Positions 1-14,212 are shown, numbered from the stretch's first letter. The stretch is 64,000 nucleotides of DNA from Diploscapter coronatus (GCA_964036155.1 OZ038423.1:47507249-47571248), one strand, 5' to 3'. The notes: a model not told the origin generated them from the letters alone. A program made the numbers and translations.

Positions 1-381
1 ATTTTTACGAGAAAATAATTTAGGTCAACTACGACGGCTGTAACAATCAACTGCAAAACTGCAACCAGTAACTTATTTCCTCGCAATAAACTGTTTAAAG
101 CCATCTTGTACATTTATGATAGTCGATAATAAACTATTTATGATATAAACTTTAGTATTATGATCCTTCGAGAATAAAAATGAGTTTACAACTCGGAGTT
201 GACGATTTTCAAGTATTTCGCGGAGCATCTATAGTCTTTGGGGTGACATTGTAGGGGCGGGAATTTCAGGCCTGGGGTTTGTCGTCTGAAAGTTTAGGAG
301 ATGAGGATAAAATATCTAAGAACTACGCGAAATTTGAATAAGATTTTCTGCTCAGAATGAATGTTAAAAAATCGATAAAAA

Positions 382-2442
382 TTACCGTAGTTCCTCCGAA
401 TTCACATGTCCAGCATCCTTGGTGATTATGAAATCGTCGACAGTGTTTTCGTTTTCGTCGATCGAAATTTGCACAAGATGCATCGAGGTTGGATTTACCG
501 TGACGATCGAGTAGCCGTAGTCGTTGTTTCTGAATTAAAAAATAATATAATCTAAGGAAAAAATGCTTCAAAAATTAACCACAGAATTTTCGTTTTGAGG
601 TCATTCATGTAGTCGCCGATTTATTTAAAACGAAATTACCTAGCAGCACTCCAGGGCCAAGGTTGATCGGTGAATTCTGCGTCTGGGCTGTGGCAACCTG
701 CTGATCCAGTCAGCACATACACAGGAGCTTTCGGGTTGTGGTATGCATCGCTCTGAATTTTTTCTTGTATATCTTCTTTTTTTTCTTTTAAATCCTACCC
801 CATTCCAGTACTTCCTGTCGGCCACCGGGTAGAATCTTTCGTACGAGTGCTCATGGCCCCAAAAACCCATGTCCATACCGTACTGGAGGAAGAGCGGTTC
901 CAGTCCAGGCATGTCAAGCCATCCAGTTCTTACCTGAAAATTTTTCAGGCAAAAAATGAAAAATAGGTTATCAACTATTTAATAAAAAACTACTAATACT
1001 AAAAAATTGACAACTAATAAGTTTACCAGCCGATTTTCGAACGACTGACACTCGTCCGAATTGACGTTGGAGCAATAAAATGGTCGGTGTTGAAAGGAGA
1101 AAATCCATGGCACATTTGCGCGGTTTTTGTTCGCTTTCTGCAAAAATCATGTTGGTGTTTTATTATTTATTTGAGCTTTACGTCTAGATCGTTTTTGAGC
1201 CAATTGTACTGTGTGAAAACGGGCTCTTGACCGTAGGCGTAGTAAAATCCGTAGTTTTCCGTAGAAACGCCGACCCAGTGTACGGGTCCGAGGTCGAAGC
1301 TGAAGATACTTATATACTTAACCCAATTGTTGACCAACGACTGAATAATGTTGAAAATATTTGAATCTTACAAGAGAAGTTCCCACATAGGAGCTTCTCT
1401 TGTTAGGATTTTCAAAACTTATCCAGAATTTCGAAATTCTCACCTGTAGAATTGGTTATCTTGGAATCCATTATCCGGCACCAGAAATCGTTTCTGGTAA
1501 TTCGTAAAATTCGCGCCGTCGTCTTCATGATTACCCGCGATTACCATGTAAGGAACCTAGTTAAGTTAATTCATCCTTTAATTATCATTAAGGCTGACCC
1601 TGGAAATAATTGGCTCTAACTGGTTGAGGAAATCATCACCATTCTGCCCGTTGTTCGTATGGAGATCGTAGGAGATGTCGCCTAGTGTTAATTAGGTGTT
1701 TAATTGGGGTGATTACCTATTGAGTTACCCAGATGGAGAATCCAATCGTACTCTCCATTCAGACCTTTGCGAATTATACTCTCCGTGGAATTTCCATGCC
1801 AATAGCCAAGGTCTCCAAAAATGCAAACCTAAAATTTTGCTTCTGAAATAGGTTCCAAATTATTTCGTGATTTAAATTATTTGAATTGACATAGTGAATT
1901 TCTACCTCCCCAATAAACTTTTACTTACCTTATAAGAACTTGGATTTTTCGGCATAGTTTTGAACGAGAACTTACGATCCTCGATTTGATAGTCTAAAAA
2001 ATCGATATTTCAAAAAATCAACACTTTCTTACAATAAGTCGTTTCAGGCTCCAACCCATTCAAAATCGCTCTGTGGCTGTATCGCGTCGTTCCATTGTAA
2101 ACCCAGGGAATTTGCTGGTCAGCGGAATTCATATTCAGATTCCCCTGGTCAGTTCCATATTTTACTGATTGCCTAGCTAAGATATTTTAAATTTGACTCA
2201 AAAATAACAAACTTAGATTATTTAATTTGGATTATGAAAAGCTTGTCTTGATTTTTCCGAGTAACCTCTCAAAACGAAATAAATTTATTCTGTTTTTAAA
2301 TCTTACCATCAACATAAGTGTTCCAGATAACCCCCATCTGACTGGTATCACTGGACACAAACGCGAGATGGACCTGATCTGGAGATGCAGCTTTGACATG
2401 ATGGTGCCCCAGAAGTCCCAAGACGATCAACTTCAGCCACAT
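382..2442 (-). CDS. Purple acid phosphatase (metallophosphoesterase), secreted
   Basis: The joined exons encode about 425 residues. The protein starts [18 protein letters not shown], a signal peptide, so the mature enzyme is secreted or lysosomal; the family hydrolyses phosphomonoesters with a binuclear metal centre. The five metal-ligand blocks appear in order: [37 protein letters not shown] and [12 protein letters not shown]. An N-terminal fibronectin-like part lies before the catalytic domain. Exon 1 is 2307-2442 and exon 2 is 2033-2176; about eleven exons are joined by short introns with consistent phase. The reading ends ...GHVNSEELR with the stop at 384..382. The ATG at 2442 is chosen because the signal peptide begins there. 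The length is normal for animal PAPs and no ligand block is missing. The family assignment is secure; the substrate is unknown. Confidence 0.93.
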
Positions 2443-3188
2443 GGTCAGGTCGTTAAGGTCAGCCCTTCAAAGGTCTGATCTACTGATAATTCACAAATCA
2501 ATATGCACAATTCACGACGTTTTTACTTTCGACTCCAATGATAAGAAGATTAGGAAAAATAGTCGAGAAAAACGTAGAATTTCGGGAGCGAAGCTGAGCA
2601 GAGAATGATCAAACTTGCACATGGAATGGTCCAGATCAGTCGACAAGTTTCCGAGAAGAGTGGCGAATTCGCAAGCTCACACCTATTCATATCTAATCTA
2701 GTGGAGGTAGATAGTTTAGTGACATAATATGACCGCATTGATCACTAATAAAATTAGTACAGCATAAATCAATGAAGTTTATATATTGGGGGTTAATAGT
2801 CATTTAGTAGATTTTAACGTGCTTCTTTTAGTAGGTTCTACCTCATTTGAGAATGATCAGATTCTTTGCTATGATGATTAAAATTATTTCAAAACAAAAA
2901 TACATTTAATTTATAACGACAACACTCTCCATGCAACACAAAGATAGTATGCTAATTGTGTTCTTTCATTTTAAAACCTACTTACTACTATTTAAATATA
3001 AATCTTTATCTTATTATAGAAAACGAATTCAATAAAACACTGTTAGACACATTTACAATTGACCTGCATAAGTGTTATGTATAGCATTGGAACGTAGTGA
3101 GTTCTATTTTTTAATCGATACATGGGATGTTAAATTCAAATAGGAAGAAAAGGAAAATATTAATGAGGTCGGTGTTCGCTTTGACATC
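2443..3188. other. Intergenic stretch between phosphatase start and next minus-strand gene
   Basis: This holds the upstream flank of the phosphatase and the 3' flank of the gene that ends at 3189. It is AT-rich and I see no coding exon, RNA gene or clear repeat in it. Confidence 0.6.
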
Positions 3189-4308
3189 TCAAGCGATTGA
3201 CATTGCGGCTTTGCGCGAAAACTGCATGTGTTTCTGGAATTTAGAATATTCTGATTTAGTTTATAAAATCCTAAAACGATTTTAATTTCAATGGCCTACA
3301 TATTTTTCATAAATGGAATAATTACTCATTTTGGAGCAAGAGTTTCCATAACCTAAGTTTTGTTGGATGAACAAGATCTCAAACTAGGTCACACTAAACA
3401 CGGAAATACCCTCTCGATGATGAATTAAATTATATGCTCTAATAATAATATGCCACTTTCGTCTGAATAACTCGGTTAGGTGTACCTGTTGTCGGGATTT
3501 GAGTAGCGCTGCGTTGTTATTCCGTACGACAAGGCTCTTATCGTTCGTATCGGATTCGGATACGGAAACTGCAATTTTCTGTCCATCATAGAAATAAAAT
3601 AATATCGGGTTAAAAATTACCATAATTAAAATATTTTATATTACAATGCTATTCTGCGTTTTTCATTAAAAGCAAAAATGCTACACATTAACATATTATT
3701 TAATTCGCTTCTTATTATAAAAAAATAAAATGTCTAAAAATTGCCTAACTTACAGACTATTTTGATTATTATTTGAATCGAACCTTGTATACTCGTCGGA
3801 TTTAGTTTTTGCATTTCCTCGTCGGTGCCTGGCTTCCGTTTCAGATTCCGTCGCAAGCTCCGACACCAACCGGTCATCCAACAGACCAATAGAGTTAATG
3901 GGATTACGATACCTTAAAGTTTCACATCTTTTGCTTCTTGCTTCAATCATTAAGTCTTTGATATAGTAGAAACAATGTATTTAGTTATTCACTATTAACT
4001 CTTTTAAATTTAGAAACGTATACCTGTAATATCAAATCGCGATATTTTTCTTTTGCAAATTTTGGATCAGTCATTATTATAAAAGTTACATTTTCTATAT
4101 GAAATCTCCGTGGATGAAAGCAATGGAACAGTGAACTATTGCAACAATATGTTTCTCGTAAAATCTAAAGCATATTTAATTATTACCTGTAAATACAGCT
4201 AGAAAAATAATCAATAGAAAGGCGAAGACGTTGAGTTGACAGACGATGAGAGGCTCCTGCCCGGTGCAGTACGAAACCAGAGCGTTACACTCCGACTGAC
4301 AAGCACTC
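3189..4308 (-). CDS. Small single-pass membrane protein, 5' end unresolved
   Basis: No family was recognised. The most 5' exon I can support (about 4190-4308) follows the acceptor CAATTTGCAG. It reads SACQSECNALVSYC, then a Cys-containing turn and a hydrophobic segment (NVFAFLLIIFLAVFT) that looks like a transmembrane helix. It splices in phase to ENVTFIIMTDPKFAKEKYRD. An Arg/Glu-rich exon (about 3755-3945) follows, although its acceptor phase does not join cleanly to the previous exon. Next comes KIAVSVSESDTNDKSLVVR... (about 3490-3580) and a last exon KHMQFSRKAAMSIA with its stop at 3191..3189. The Cys-rich part is predicted outside and the charged tail inside. The start codon and first exon were not found; they must lie above 4308. 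Confidence 0.5.
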
Positions 4309-7300
4309 TGCAAATTGTCTATTTTAAAATTAGCATTTCTTTCAAAATAGAATATGCTTATTTATCCACTATTTCATACTATAATATATCGAGAAAAGAG
4401 ACATTCTAAAATCGAATAAAAGAGAGTTGGGTTAGAAATCTCTTCCCTTCCCATATTATTTTTTCAAGTCTCGTATCCTGATATCTTACGATGTTAGGAT
4501 TTTAGATTGCAAATTTATGAATTTATTTTGCATTTGTTGTTACTTTAAAATAATTTTTGATGCAATGTCTTTATAGTATTTTTTCTTATTTTTACGATGA
4601 AATTAAAGTATTTATTTGTGTCCACTGGTAATGGCTTAAGAATGCTTATAAATCATCAAAGTAATCAAAGAAATGTGGAGGGGGGTTGAATCTAATTTGC
4701 AATTATTATGTCCCTCCCTTAATGCATTAATATCGACTACTTAATTTGCAAGGTATATCAGAAAAAAGCCTACGAAATAATTATTTACGAAAAAACCATA
4801 AGTATAAAAAAATCTGAAGTTATATTTCAAATTAAAGTTTATAGCAAGATTCGTATTCTTAAGCAAGATAGAATTTCTGATTTAAAATAATTTCATTTAA
4901 ATCATGGTTCATTTAACCTAATCTGTGTTTTAGAACTTTAAACCTTGTCTAAGGCTCGCAGACAAACATATTATTATCGAATAATTTGTGCTTGAATTAG
5001 GCGTCATTTCAATGCTAAAGATATAATGTCTCTGCAGAAAGTATAGTATTATGTTCATTAGAACAGCTGGTTTTACACCATTAATAAGGAACTAAACTTG
5101 AAAATGGAAATTTAAGTTTGTTTGTTCAAGAACTTCTAAATTTCCCTTCAAAACTATTTTCGAGGCAGAAGAAAATTTATCCGATCAAAATTGCCGGATA
5201 TTCTATTTCGCGGTCGAACTTTCCAAGAAGGATATCTTGGCCGACGTTGAGAAATAGGATAAAAAATGGATTAGATATCCAAAATCATTTGCGGAAAAGG
5301 TAATATCTAGTTTAATGATGAAGGATAGGGGTCTAAAACGGATTGAATATATAAAAGTTCCTTGTATTTTGCTTCACGAAAGATGTGTTAAGAGTGCGCG
5401 CGCGAAAATTGAATGTCCTCTTCACTGGAAATTGACAATTTTGACCACACATGAAATTTCGCAGAAAATTTCCTAGAAGATACAAAAATTGTCAAAAGTT
5501 CAGGATGAATAATACGAAAATATTTTTCGTGAAACAGACATTGATATACGGTTTGTATTTACAATGAAATAGCGTGAAAATACTCTTTTCCTGGAATGTT
5601 TTGATATTTCATATGGAATTTGGAATCTTTAAAAAGGGGATTTTTATGTAGCACTTGAAAATATTGAATGGCTTAGTAAAAACTCATAATATATTAAAAA
5701 TAAAGCTCAAATTTGAACTTACATAATTCGTATATAACGGGTAGGGGGATGACATCCATAGGCATGATCTGATATATCAGCAATTAACCTCCAAAATCCT
5801 CTAATAAACTGAAATAGTATATTTATTAGATATAAACTGACATAATTTAAGTGAAGTGTGAGACAGTTTAAGAGAAAATGCCTCTAAGCAGGTGCAGTTA
5901 ACGCTAATCAATATTTTATGAAACGCGAAAAATAGGCCAATTTAGGATAATGTGAATTCAATTATCAGGGAAATACTCATGAAAAAGTTCAAAATATCGT
6001 TTTAGTAAAAGTCAGAAAGCTATTATTTCGAGGAATGAATATTTAACGACTAGAGATTTTCTGCGTTGGCTGGTTAAAGTTTGAAACCGGAAATAGTTCC
6101 GCGAAAAAAGCGCCGCTTTTAAGACCCGTTGACTCGTGAAAAATTTATCACCTCAAATAGGGGCCATTTCACCGAAAAAACGCGGGCAAAAATTTCCGAA
6201 AAAAATCGAGAAAATCGCGCTGAAAATGATGATTCATGTGAAATTGAATAGGATTGCTTTCAATTAAAACCTAGACAATGCAATTTTCATCATCGCCGCG
6301 AAAAGAAATTGGGTAACATGTGTGAAGAGTTAATATTTGTGCGCAAATTTGAAGACAGAACGTTATATTTGAAAGAGATGACTGAAAAATCCAGACGTAG
6401 ATCATTTTTGCTCGGAAAACCTACACACTAAATATGCGACGTTTCCCGTATAAGGCTATTAGCCTAATTGGAAAGATGCTAAGAATGAAAGATAGTTACA
6501 TAAGTCAAGAGAGAATAGAGACGTTACATAAATTCCTGAGTTATAAAGAAGTAGCGTGTGATAATATGAAGATAGAGAAAAATAATGAGAGATGAAATAA
6601 GCTTACCCCTATTTGAGCATGAAACTCTCCTTGTCTACTACAATTACTCTTTTGAGGGGGAGGGTTTAGAAATACATTCCATCAAGCCTAAACTATAACT
6701 TTTTTAAATTTTGGCTAGAACATTTGAAAATTCATGAAATTTTGAGAAATGCTCTGATAGCCGCCAATGCCAAAACCTGGTTAGTTAAATGAAAATATTA
6801 TGAGGCCTGACAAAATTTGAAACTCATCTTTAAAATTTCAAAATAAGCCACTATGATTCCAAGAAAATACTACCATTTTTCCAAGTTTTAATTAACCGTA
6901 TACAACTCCAGACTTAAACAAGATTCTATGAAAACAGAAATTTCGAAGTTTCACAATATTTGCGTGACACGAGACTAATTAATTCTCAGAGTCCAGATCA
7001 GAAATTTCAAGAAAAACTAATTAGTAATGCGAAATCGAAGAGGCTAAAATTAATGCTTGATTATTAAAGTCTAGAATTTTCAGCGTAGATTTCAAAAATC
7101 TCCATAAAATTTGTTAGAAAAATTAATCGTATTGGTGGAATGTAAGAAAAATATCAATGGGCTGTTTTGCTTGTATCGCTAAAAGTGATTCTATTACACC
7201 AATAATTGCAGGCTTCAAAGCCTGAATAGAAATTTATAGATATAGTTTAATTAGTTTATCTGCTAAAGGGTTTAGATGAAGATGTAAAATATTTGAATTA

Positions 7301-8439
7301 TTTTCAGACTATAAAATGATGATGTAACTTCGACAAAAGGCATGAGCTCATGTGTTTTCTATTACGTAATAAAAACGATGAAAAATTCCGCGCCTCCTTT
7401 TCATCATTGAAAATTCTGACTTGGCTTATGAAAAGTTGAGTACCCAAAATACGGAAGTTATCAAGCATAAGTATTCTATAGGGAAATTACCTGTGGGTAG
7501 AGCCTTCTATTCTTAACTATAGGATGAAGCTATGGACGCAAAGGACAATTGAATTCAGATATGACAACGCTATGTTTGAAATACGAAGCCGGAAATTGAG
7601 TATGAAAGGTGAGGGTGTGTGTGTGGGTAGTTTTTCCTACCCTTAACCATATAAAGGTTAGAGACGTAGAGTAACAAATCATTTTATAAGAATAATATAG
7701 ACAAGTTTTAAAATTACTCATGGCATAATTTTTAGAGTAGCAAGATAATAAAATTGCAATAATTCAGAGAATCTCCATGAATATTTCACTCGAATTTCAA
7801 TAATGGCAGAGTATGTCTTTAGTCTCTATTCTTAAGTATAGGGAAAAAGTTCGACACACAGGGCCATAATTCGAAAAGTTCGTTTGAATTGAATAGGCCC
7901 TTAGTCGCTGTCGGGAATTATTCATAACAAAGGGGGTTATCCGAAGGCACCTTGAATAAAGGAGTGTCTCAAGTGTGAAAGAATTTGGCAAGAGATAGAA
8001 GAATAAAAAGAAACGAAGATATGGTCAAAATTTTATTAGTTAAAAACAAAAAAATAGATATATGAAAAAATTGGTAGGAAATAAATAAAGAATATATTAA
8101 ACACTTTGATGTCTAAACATGAGTTAGTTAGGAATAAATTACATACATTGAAATATATTCGAAAAATTTGGTAAGAAATAGACGAGCGATGATATGACAA
8201 AAATATTATATAAGACTAAATCTATGAAAATATTCGCAGAAAGGGGATAAGCAGTAAAAATGGGAATTGGAAAAGCCATAAAAAAAAAGTTCAAGGGATG
8301 TCAATGATAAATTACTTGAATCCGCGCATGCAGAAAACAATCGTAATAACGCTTTTTGCCGGGATACGAAATATTCATGCAAGATAATAAGGGAAATAAA
8401 TGCATAGTATACGATGAAAATATGTGAATTTTTGCATAA
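4309..8439. other. Long intergenic stretch, probably with an unfound first exon
   Basis: About 4.1 kb of AT-rich DNA. Open frames here are short, lack splice-compatible neighbours and show no protein-like composition. The first exon of the minus-strand gene ending at 3189 probably lies here; a weak candidate is a short ATG-starting stretch near 6285 on the minus strand. I saw no RNA gene or clear repeat. Confidence 0.4.
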
Positions 8440-11400
8440 CTAAGGATATTGAGATTCCCTCTCTTGAAGTTCATCTTCGGTTAAGAGCCAGAAAGTTTCC
8501 ACCGCACCTTTTCCCTAAAAGTAAATTTTCAAAATTAAAATTATTTTAAAAATTGATGATCGAAAAGTCGTCATATTTACAAGAAGGAAAAATTGTAAAT
8601 ATCTTCATATTTATCCTACTTTAAAATATGTGAGCATATTTTCAAAACACCAAATCCCTACTTTTATGATCACTTCGCCCCTAGGTTCTGTTTTGTATCC
8701 GCCAATAACTTCTGTTAAAAATCTCATTGCTTCCGTTGAAATGTGGATTCTCCCGGCTTAAAAATATATCTTTCGAGGATTTTATGCTAATTTTACGTTT
8801 TCCATTGCTCTCCATTCTTGAAGCGGTATTTACTGAATCTCCAAATAAGCAGTATCTAGGCATCGTCATTCCGACCACACCCGTTACTACTGGGCCTGAA
8901 AAAGCTAGATAAACATTGCCTCAATTTATTTGATGCCATTAAATTTGAACACTGAATTCGCAACTAGAATTTCAACAATTACTTGCTCAAACATGCGAGT
9001 TCAAGAAATCATTCAACTTCCTTTTGAGTTGGCAAAAATTGAAAAGTAATAAATGATTGGACGAACCAGTGTGTATCCCGATTCTTATGTTTATACGCTC
9101 TTTGGGTAAATGGGCGATGCTAAAATTCGTCAGTTTTTAAAAATCGATTTTTCAGGAAAACCGGAAAGTTTTGATGGCTCTGAGCAGACTGAATGACATT
9201 TCCGCGATTTCTCGAGCGTGCTCGTTACCGTTGCGGTGAGGCATACCGGACACGCACAGGTAACCATCGCCGATCGTTTCTACCTGGATCTCTTGTTTAG
9301 TTTTTCGTATTTTTAGGGGCGTGTTTGCATGCAATTATTTTTATTCTAAACTTTATGATATTCAATCTTTTGAAAGCTACCATTCAAACTAGCCCAAGGA
9401 TCGTTTGGACAATAATAAATACTTTTATCCTCAGCCAAAACAAAGTTTGCTCGACTATCCTTCTTAAAATTTTCAATCCTTTGAAACCTGCCTTGTAAAC
9501 ATCGTGCTCATCGATGATGGCGTCAAATGTCGTGTACAAATCATTCAGTAAATTGACAACCTAAGTAAGCAATTACTATTTTAGGTACAAATTCCCCGAA
9601 GAAAATACCTGCAAAGGAGTACACCTGCTTGCTAACGTGGTGAAAGAGACGACGTCGGAGAAGAAAATGGTAACACAGTCGAATGTCTCAGGCTCGACCG
9701 ACTGTCCCAGTTTCAGCTTTTCGGCGACTTGCCTAAATTGTTACTTTTAAAATAGGACTTTCAGAAGAGGAAATCCACCTGGGTAACATCCGGTAAAGTA
9801 AGATGTCGCTCTTCTTCTTCTCCTCCGTAAGTTCCTTCATCCGGGCTTGTACCTGAAATTTGAAAATTTCTGCTTTCTTTCAGGCTTTTTTGAACCTCCT
9901 CCTCCAAATTCGAAGCGTATTGTTCAAGGACGTTGAAGACGTGGTCCATCAAATTGGCTGATCTGAAAATTATTGTAAGTTTTAAAGGCTTTCAAGACTT
10001 GATTTAGTCAACTTCAAATAATTCCGTTTTGAAGTGTGCTTTGAAATGTTTGTAAACTTTTACCTATTGTGATTCAAGCTTCTGATCAGAGTCTTGGCTT
10101 GTTCGCTGTTCGGTCTCTGAATAGGGTCCTCTGACCAACAATCGCTAAAAAACAAAACTTCCGATAAAATCCCTATTTCTTTATCACCAACCGTATCAAC
10201 AGTGATAACGAGGCATTGTGTTCTTCATCGGTATCCAGAGATGGTCTTAGAGGGTTTCTTCCTCCCCTCTTAATTTTATAGATCAGCTCTGAAAGTCAGT
10301 TTTCTCCAAAATATAGCTTAAAAATAGTGCCTTCCAAGTCATATTCTGAGTTTTCCAGGTCCCACGCAGATTTTTTGGTGACGATTTCGGAACAAACGAT
10401 CGCCAAGCTGTAGATGTCTCCCTCTTTCGTTGCAGTAAGAATAGGTTCTCTGATGATTTCCGGAGCAGTCCAAAGTAGGTCTGAGATCGAAAGAAAATGA
10501 TATTTTCTACAAGACAGTTAATAGCTTCAGAAACGTACCCTTGTGAATCTTCGTCTCATGCTTCTTGATGCAGTCCAGACTGTAGTAGGTGATCTTCACT
10601 TGCCATCTCTCGTCTACCAGGCAAGTACCAGAGCTGATCCAACCATGGGCACCGAAGGATGAATGATGAAGGTAAAAGATGCCCTAACATTTATGTCTCA
10701 AAATATTACGTATTTGAAACCTTTTTTGTGATTATTTGATTATTCGGTGAATACAGTGCTACATATTTGCCAAAAATCTTGAATTACCTCAACAATATCC
10801 TTGATCAGAGAATACTTGAAGAACCAATCCATCTGAAGCGATCCCTTAGAGATTACATCCTAAATATCTAATTTCATCTCAGGAGTAGAAGAAATTTCAA
10901 CTTTCAGAGAGCCTCTGGAGCAGTATCTCCAAATTGACTTGAAAACTGGTCCATCCATGCAGAGTCCGATGAATTTGCAGAGGTTATCGTGGTCCAGCAT
11001 TCTCATCTGTAAGATATCGTTCAAAAATTTCCATAAATAACTGAAGTTTACTAAACAACTATCCTCGTCCCTTGTATCTGTTCATCGATTAAATGTCTAC
11101 CAGATTTTTATTTCAGAGGAACAACCTTACCTTCCTCAACTCTGCCGTATCGTTGGATGTCAACGTCGGTCTGATCGAGTGCTTTCTCGCCACCACCGAT
11201 TCGTTCATCAAGAAGAAGAATGCGTGCCGATCCGTATCCTGGACTTATTTTTGAAACTAAATTTCATCTCCAACTCGCCTTCTTGGAATCTATCGTCAGC
11301 TTCGTACTAGTGGTGATCGTGCTCTGTAGTGATCGAGAAGAATGGACTGTGGACTAAAACTGATGACTATCCCGGAAATGCCGATTTTCTTGCCTTTTGA

Positions 11401-14212
11401 ACCGGCTTCACCAAGCTGCCATATGAGACTTGCCATAGTCTGTTGAGCCTTTCGTCTTCTCTTCTTTTCTGCCTACAAATTGAGCGATTTTGGCAATTTA
11501 CTCCAAATCTGACCTTATGACGTAAACTACCGCAGCAATGACGCAACATATCAGCAGAATCGCCGCTGCTATTGAGGATAGCGTGATCGCCAGATACTGC
11601 TCCACGAAGGACCTTGGGCATTCATCGCTGAAATTCTCTTGGGGACGATTTAAGAAAAAAAAATGCAAGCCTACCCCCCATATCCACATTTCGGTTTGTT
11701 CAGTGGCTTAACGCCCCCTCGGCTCGCCCAAAGGATTGAATCGGGCTGCAGCTCGACCACCTAAAAATCGTCCAGTAACCCAGACGAGGATTCAGGCGAC
11801 TACCGTGCTAGCTGTAGAGTTATCCAACACGTTCGTGATCCTCAGAACTGTCTGCGGCTGATCGTTTTGATCCAGACAGTAAACGATGTAGATCGGGTTC
11901 CTCGTGCCATTGCTATTGATGACGACTTGTCCGGTGAATCCTAAAATCATCCTCCTATTTATATATATATATATATCTCGACCCCTGACCCGTACCTTGA
12001 AACGTTACTCTGGCGTTATCCGCTAGTTGAGATCCTGTTGGATTCGGAACTCCAGCTGCTACGGATTTATTGAGCGCGTAGGCGTACAGCATCATTGCAT
12101 CCGCGAGTAAAGCGGCTTGACTTGATTCCTAAAAGTTCATCGATCTTCCTTATTTCCAATGATGAATACTACTTTTGAAATCGTGCAGTTCGTCACGCAG
12201 TTGTACGGGGGTAGTTTCAGCCTGTCCTCAACTTCGTTAAAAAAGCCATCCGTGTCGTTCAAGGCTTGGAAATCTATCTGAAAGTCAGTATATTCGCATT
12301 TTATCGACATGCAAAGGGAAATATGGAGTAATTTATTTTCAACGATGACTCGGAATAAAGTACTGAAAGTATTACAGAAAGCAGCCTCCTCGCTCCCCTC
12401 AAAGCCAGGTCCTCCCGACCATCCAGTGAGATGATGGTGGGGTCGTTCCAGACGTTTCCTGATTTAAAAACATATTTTTTAACTTGCAAGGAAGAAATCT
12501 CACGAAATGTTCCTCCTCGTCGTCCTTCGATGGAGATGTAGACGTACTCTTCGGAGTCCATGCCTTCCTGAGTTGCCGCGATAAGGAACTCCCTCAGCGC
12601 GGAATCACCTTCAACGCAGATGATGACAACTAAAATTGTTAATCTTACGCAATTTTGCTAATGCCACGTTGGTATTGCATCAAATTTTGAATTGGAATAA
12701 AATAATCACCCCTTGTAACCTCCTTAATCGACACCATCATATTCCGAAACGTAGAGTTAGTGATGTTTGTTAATTGACGTCTAAGCATCAAATGATATTG
12801 AGATTTAGAAGCCATGCAATTTCAGACCTGTAAACGATAGTAGTGTTTTGAGACCCATTGACTTGATCCTCGATATCGTTAGCTATCAAAGAACATCGTG
12901 GTATGTCGTCACTTCTATGATATTCAATTTTAAGATTAGTGTTAAAATAACAAGTAAAGGTAATTGCAGTCTAGTCATACTATCCTGCCTGTTTTAATCA
13001 TTCAAAATAACCTCGAAACGTAATAGACCAAGGCTATGTCGTTCCATTGATAGCGATTCAGGAGTCTGAGCAAGACTTGGGCGCTACTTAAAATTATTTC
13101 TTGTAAATTTAGAACGAAGTCTGATTACTTCAAAATACAGGGCGACGTCGTTAAAACCGTTGGATATTCAAACTGATTCAGCAGGACTGAGTTGTACGGT
13201 GGTCCCCAGTAGATCACGGGGAAGTCGTAGACCTTCGCTACAGTCCCCGCAAGTTGCATAGCTAAAATAGGGATATTTAACAGGTAGATTGATAGTTTGT
13301 ACCTCCAGTGCAAGCTGGTCCAAGGACTATGTCAAAGTCGCGCTTGATGAATTCGATCAGGGCTCCAGAAGAGAAGGCCACGCTGCAGTCGTTGATTGAT
13401 ATTTCCATGCTAAAATTCGAAAGTACTTAAAATTTATATATTTTTTGGGATTGACGCTTCAAATCTTCGCATATTTCAACTGTTAATTCATTATGTAGCG
13501 AGTCGGTAAAAGGGTCGTTTGAAATAAACAAATACCTTCAAGTTATTATGCTTATTTCTTAATTTAAGGAAATATACATATTATGATAACAATATAGTAT
13601 AGGAATAAAATCTAAAAAATTACAAATCTACAAAATTCTATTGACAATTCTATACAGTAATTAAGATAGTAATTAATAAAAGTAGTACGTAGTACGGCAA
13701 AAGCAGCAGAAATGATTTACATATTTCTAAAACATCATTTTTAACTTTTGCCGTATTACTTTTATTAATTGTCACTAAAACTAACCTCATATTGGTGTAT
13801 TGCGGTAGGAGGCCTTCCTGCACGATTTTGAGCCAGGCCATGTCGACTGCCGGTGCCACGGCATTCCACCCGACGAATTGTGATATGGACGTGGATTCAT
13901 TCGAAGCGCAAATCAGACCCACTTTCAGGACCTCCAATTTTTGATTTCATTAAGTTACTACTCGCAAATAGCATGAGTTTTTCGAGAAAAAGGTATTGAA
14001 ATGGCTCGATTTCTTCTTCTCTTATCTAAATTTATTCGTCTACCCCAAGTGTTACATAGTTAGCCATTTCATGTCTTGCTGTCAAAAGTCTACTCGTTTT
14101 TAGGGTGCTCTTAAAATCTTCTATTTTATAATTTTACCTGCTGAGACCATGATTTTTGTACGAAAATAAACGCATAGAAATAAAATAATATCACAAACTT
14201 GATGAATATCAT
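8440..14212 (-). CDS. Receptor-type guanylyl cyclase (GCY family)
   Basis: A single-pass receptor making cGMP from GTP; in nematodes many are sensory-neuron receptors. Exon 1 (14138-14212) is a signal peptide, [17 protein letters not shown], joined in phase 0 to the ligand-binding (ANF receptor) domain beginning [16 protein letters not shown] transmembrane helix ([20 protein letters not shown]) lies near 11560. The kinase-homology domain includes [19 protein letters not shown] and [20 protein letters not shown]; the position of the DFG motif reads TYYSL, so it is presumably a pseudokinase. A linker ([18 protein letters not shown], then [20 protein letters not shown]) leads to the cyclase core: [22 protein letters not shown] and [17 protein letters not shown], with both metal aspartates and the catalytic Asn/Arg present. 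It ends ...[12 protein letters not shown], with the stop at 8442..8440. The architecture is complete; no individual orthologue is assigned. Confidence 0.93.
11959..11976. repeat. AT microsatellite in a cyclase intron
   Basis: A run of alternating AT of about 18 bp in a short intron of the guanylyl cyclase gene. It is a simple repeat with no inferred role. Confidence 0.8.
13665..13775. repeat. Inverted repeat (small hairpin element) in a cyclase intron
   Basis: The left arm (about 13669-13702) and right arm (about 13743-13773) are reverse complements over AATTAATAAAAGTA...TACGGCAAAAG. The left arm carries a small extra GTACGTA insertion. About 40 bp separate the arms. It lies in the intron between the first two receptor-domain exons and looks like a degenerate MITE or palindrome. 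Confidence 0.6.
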
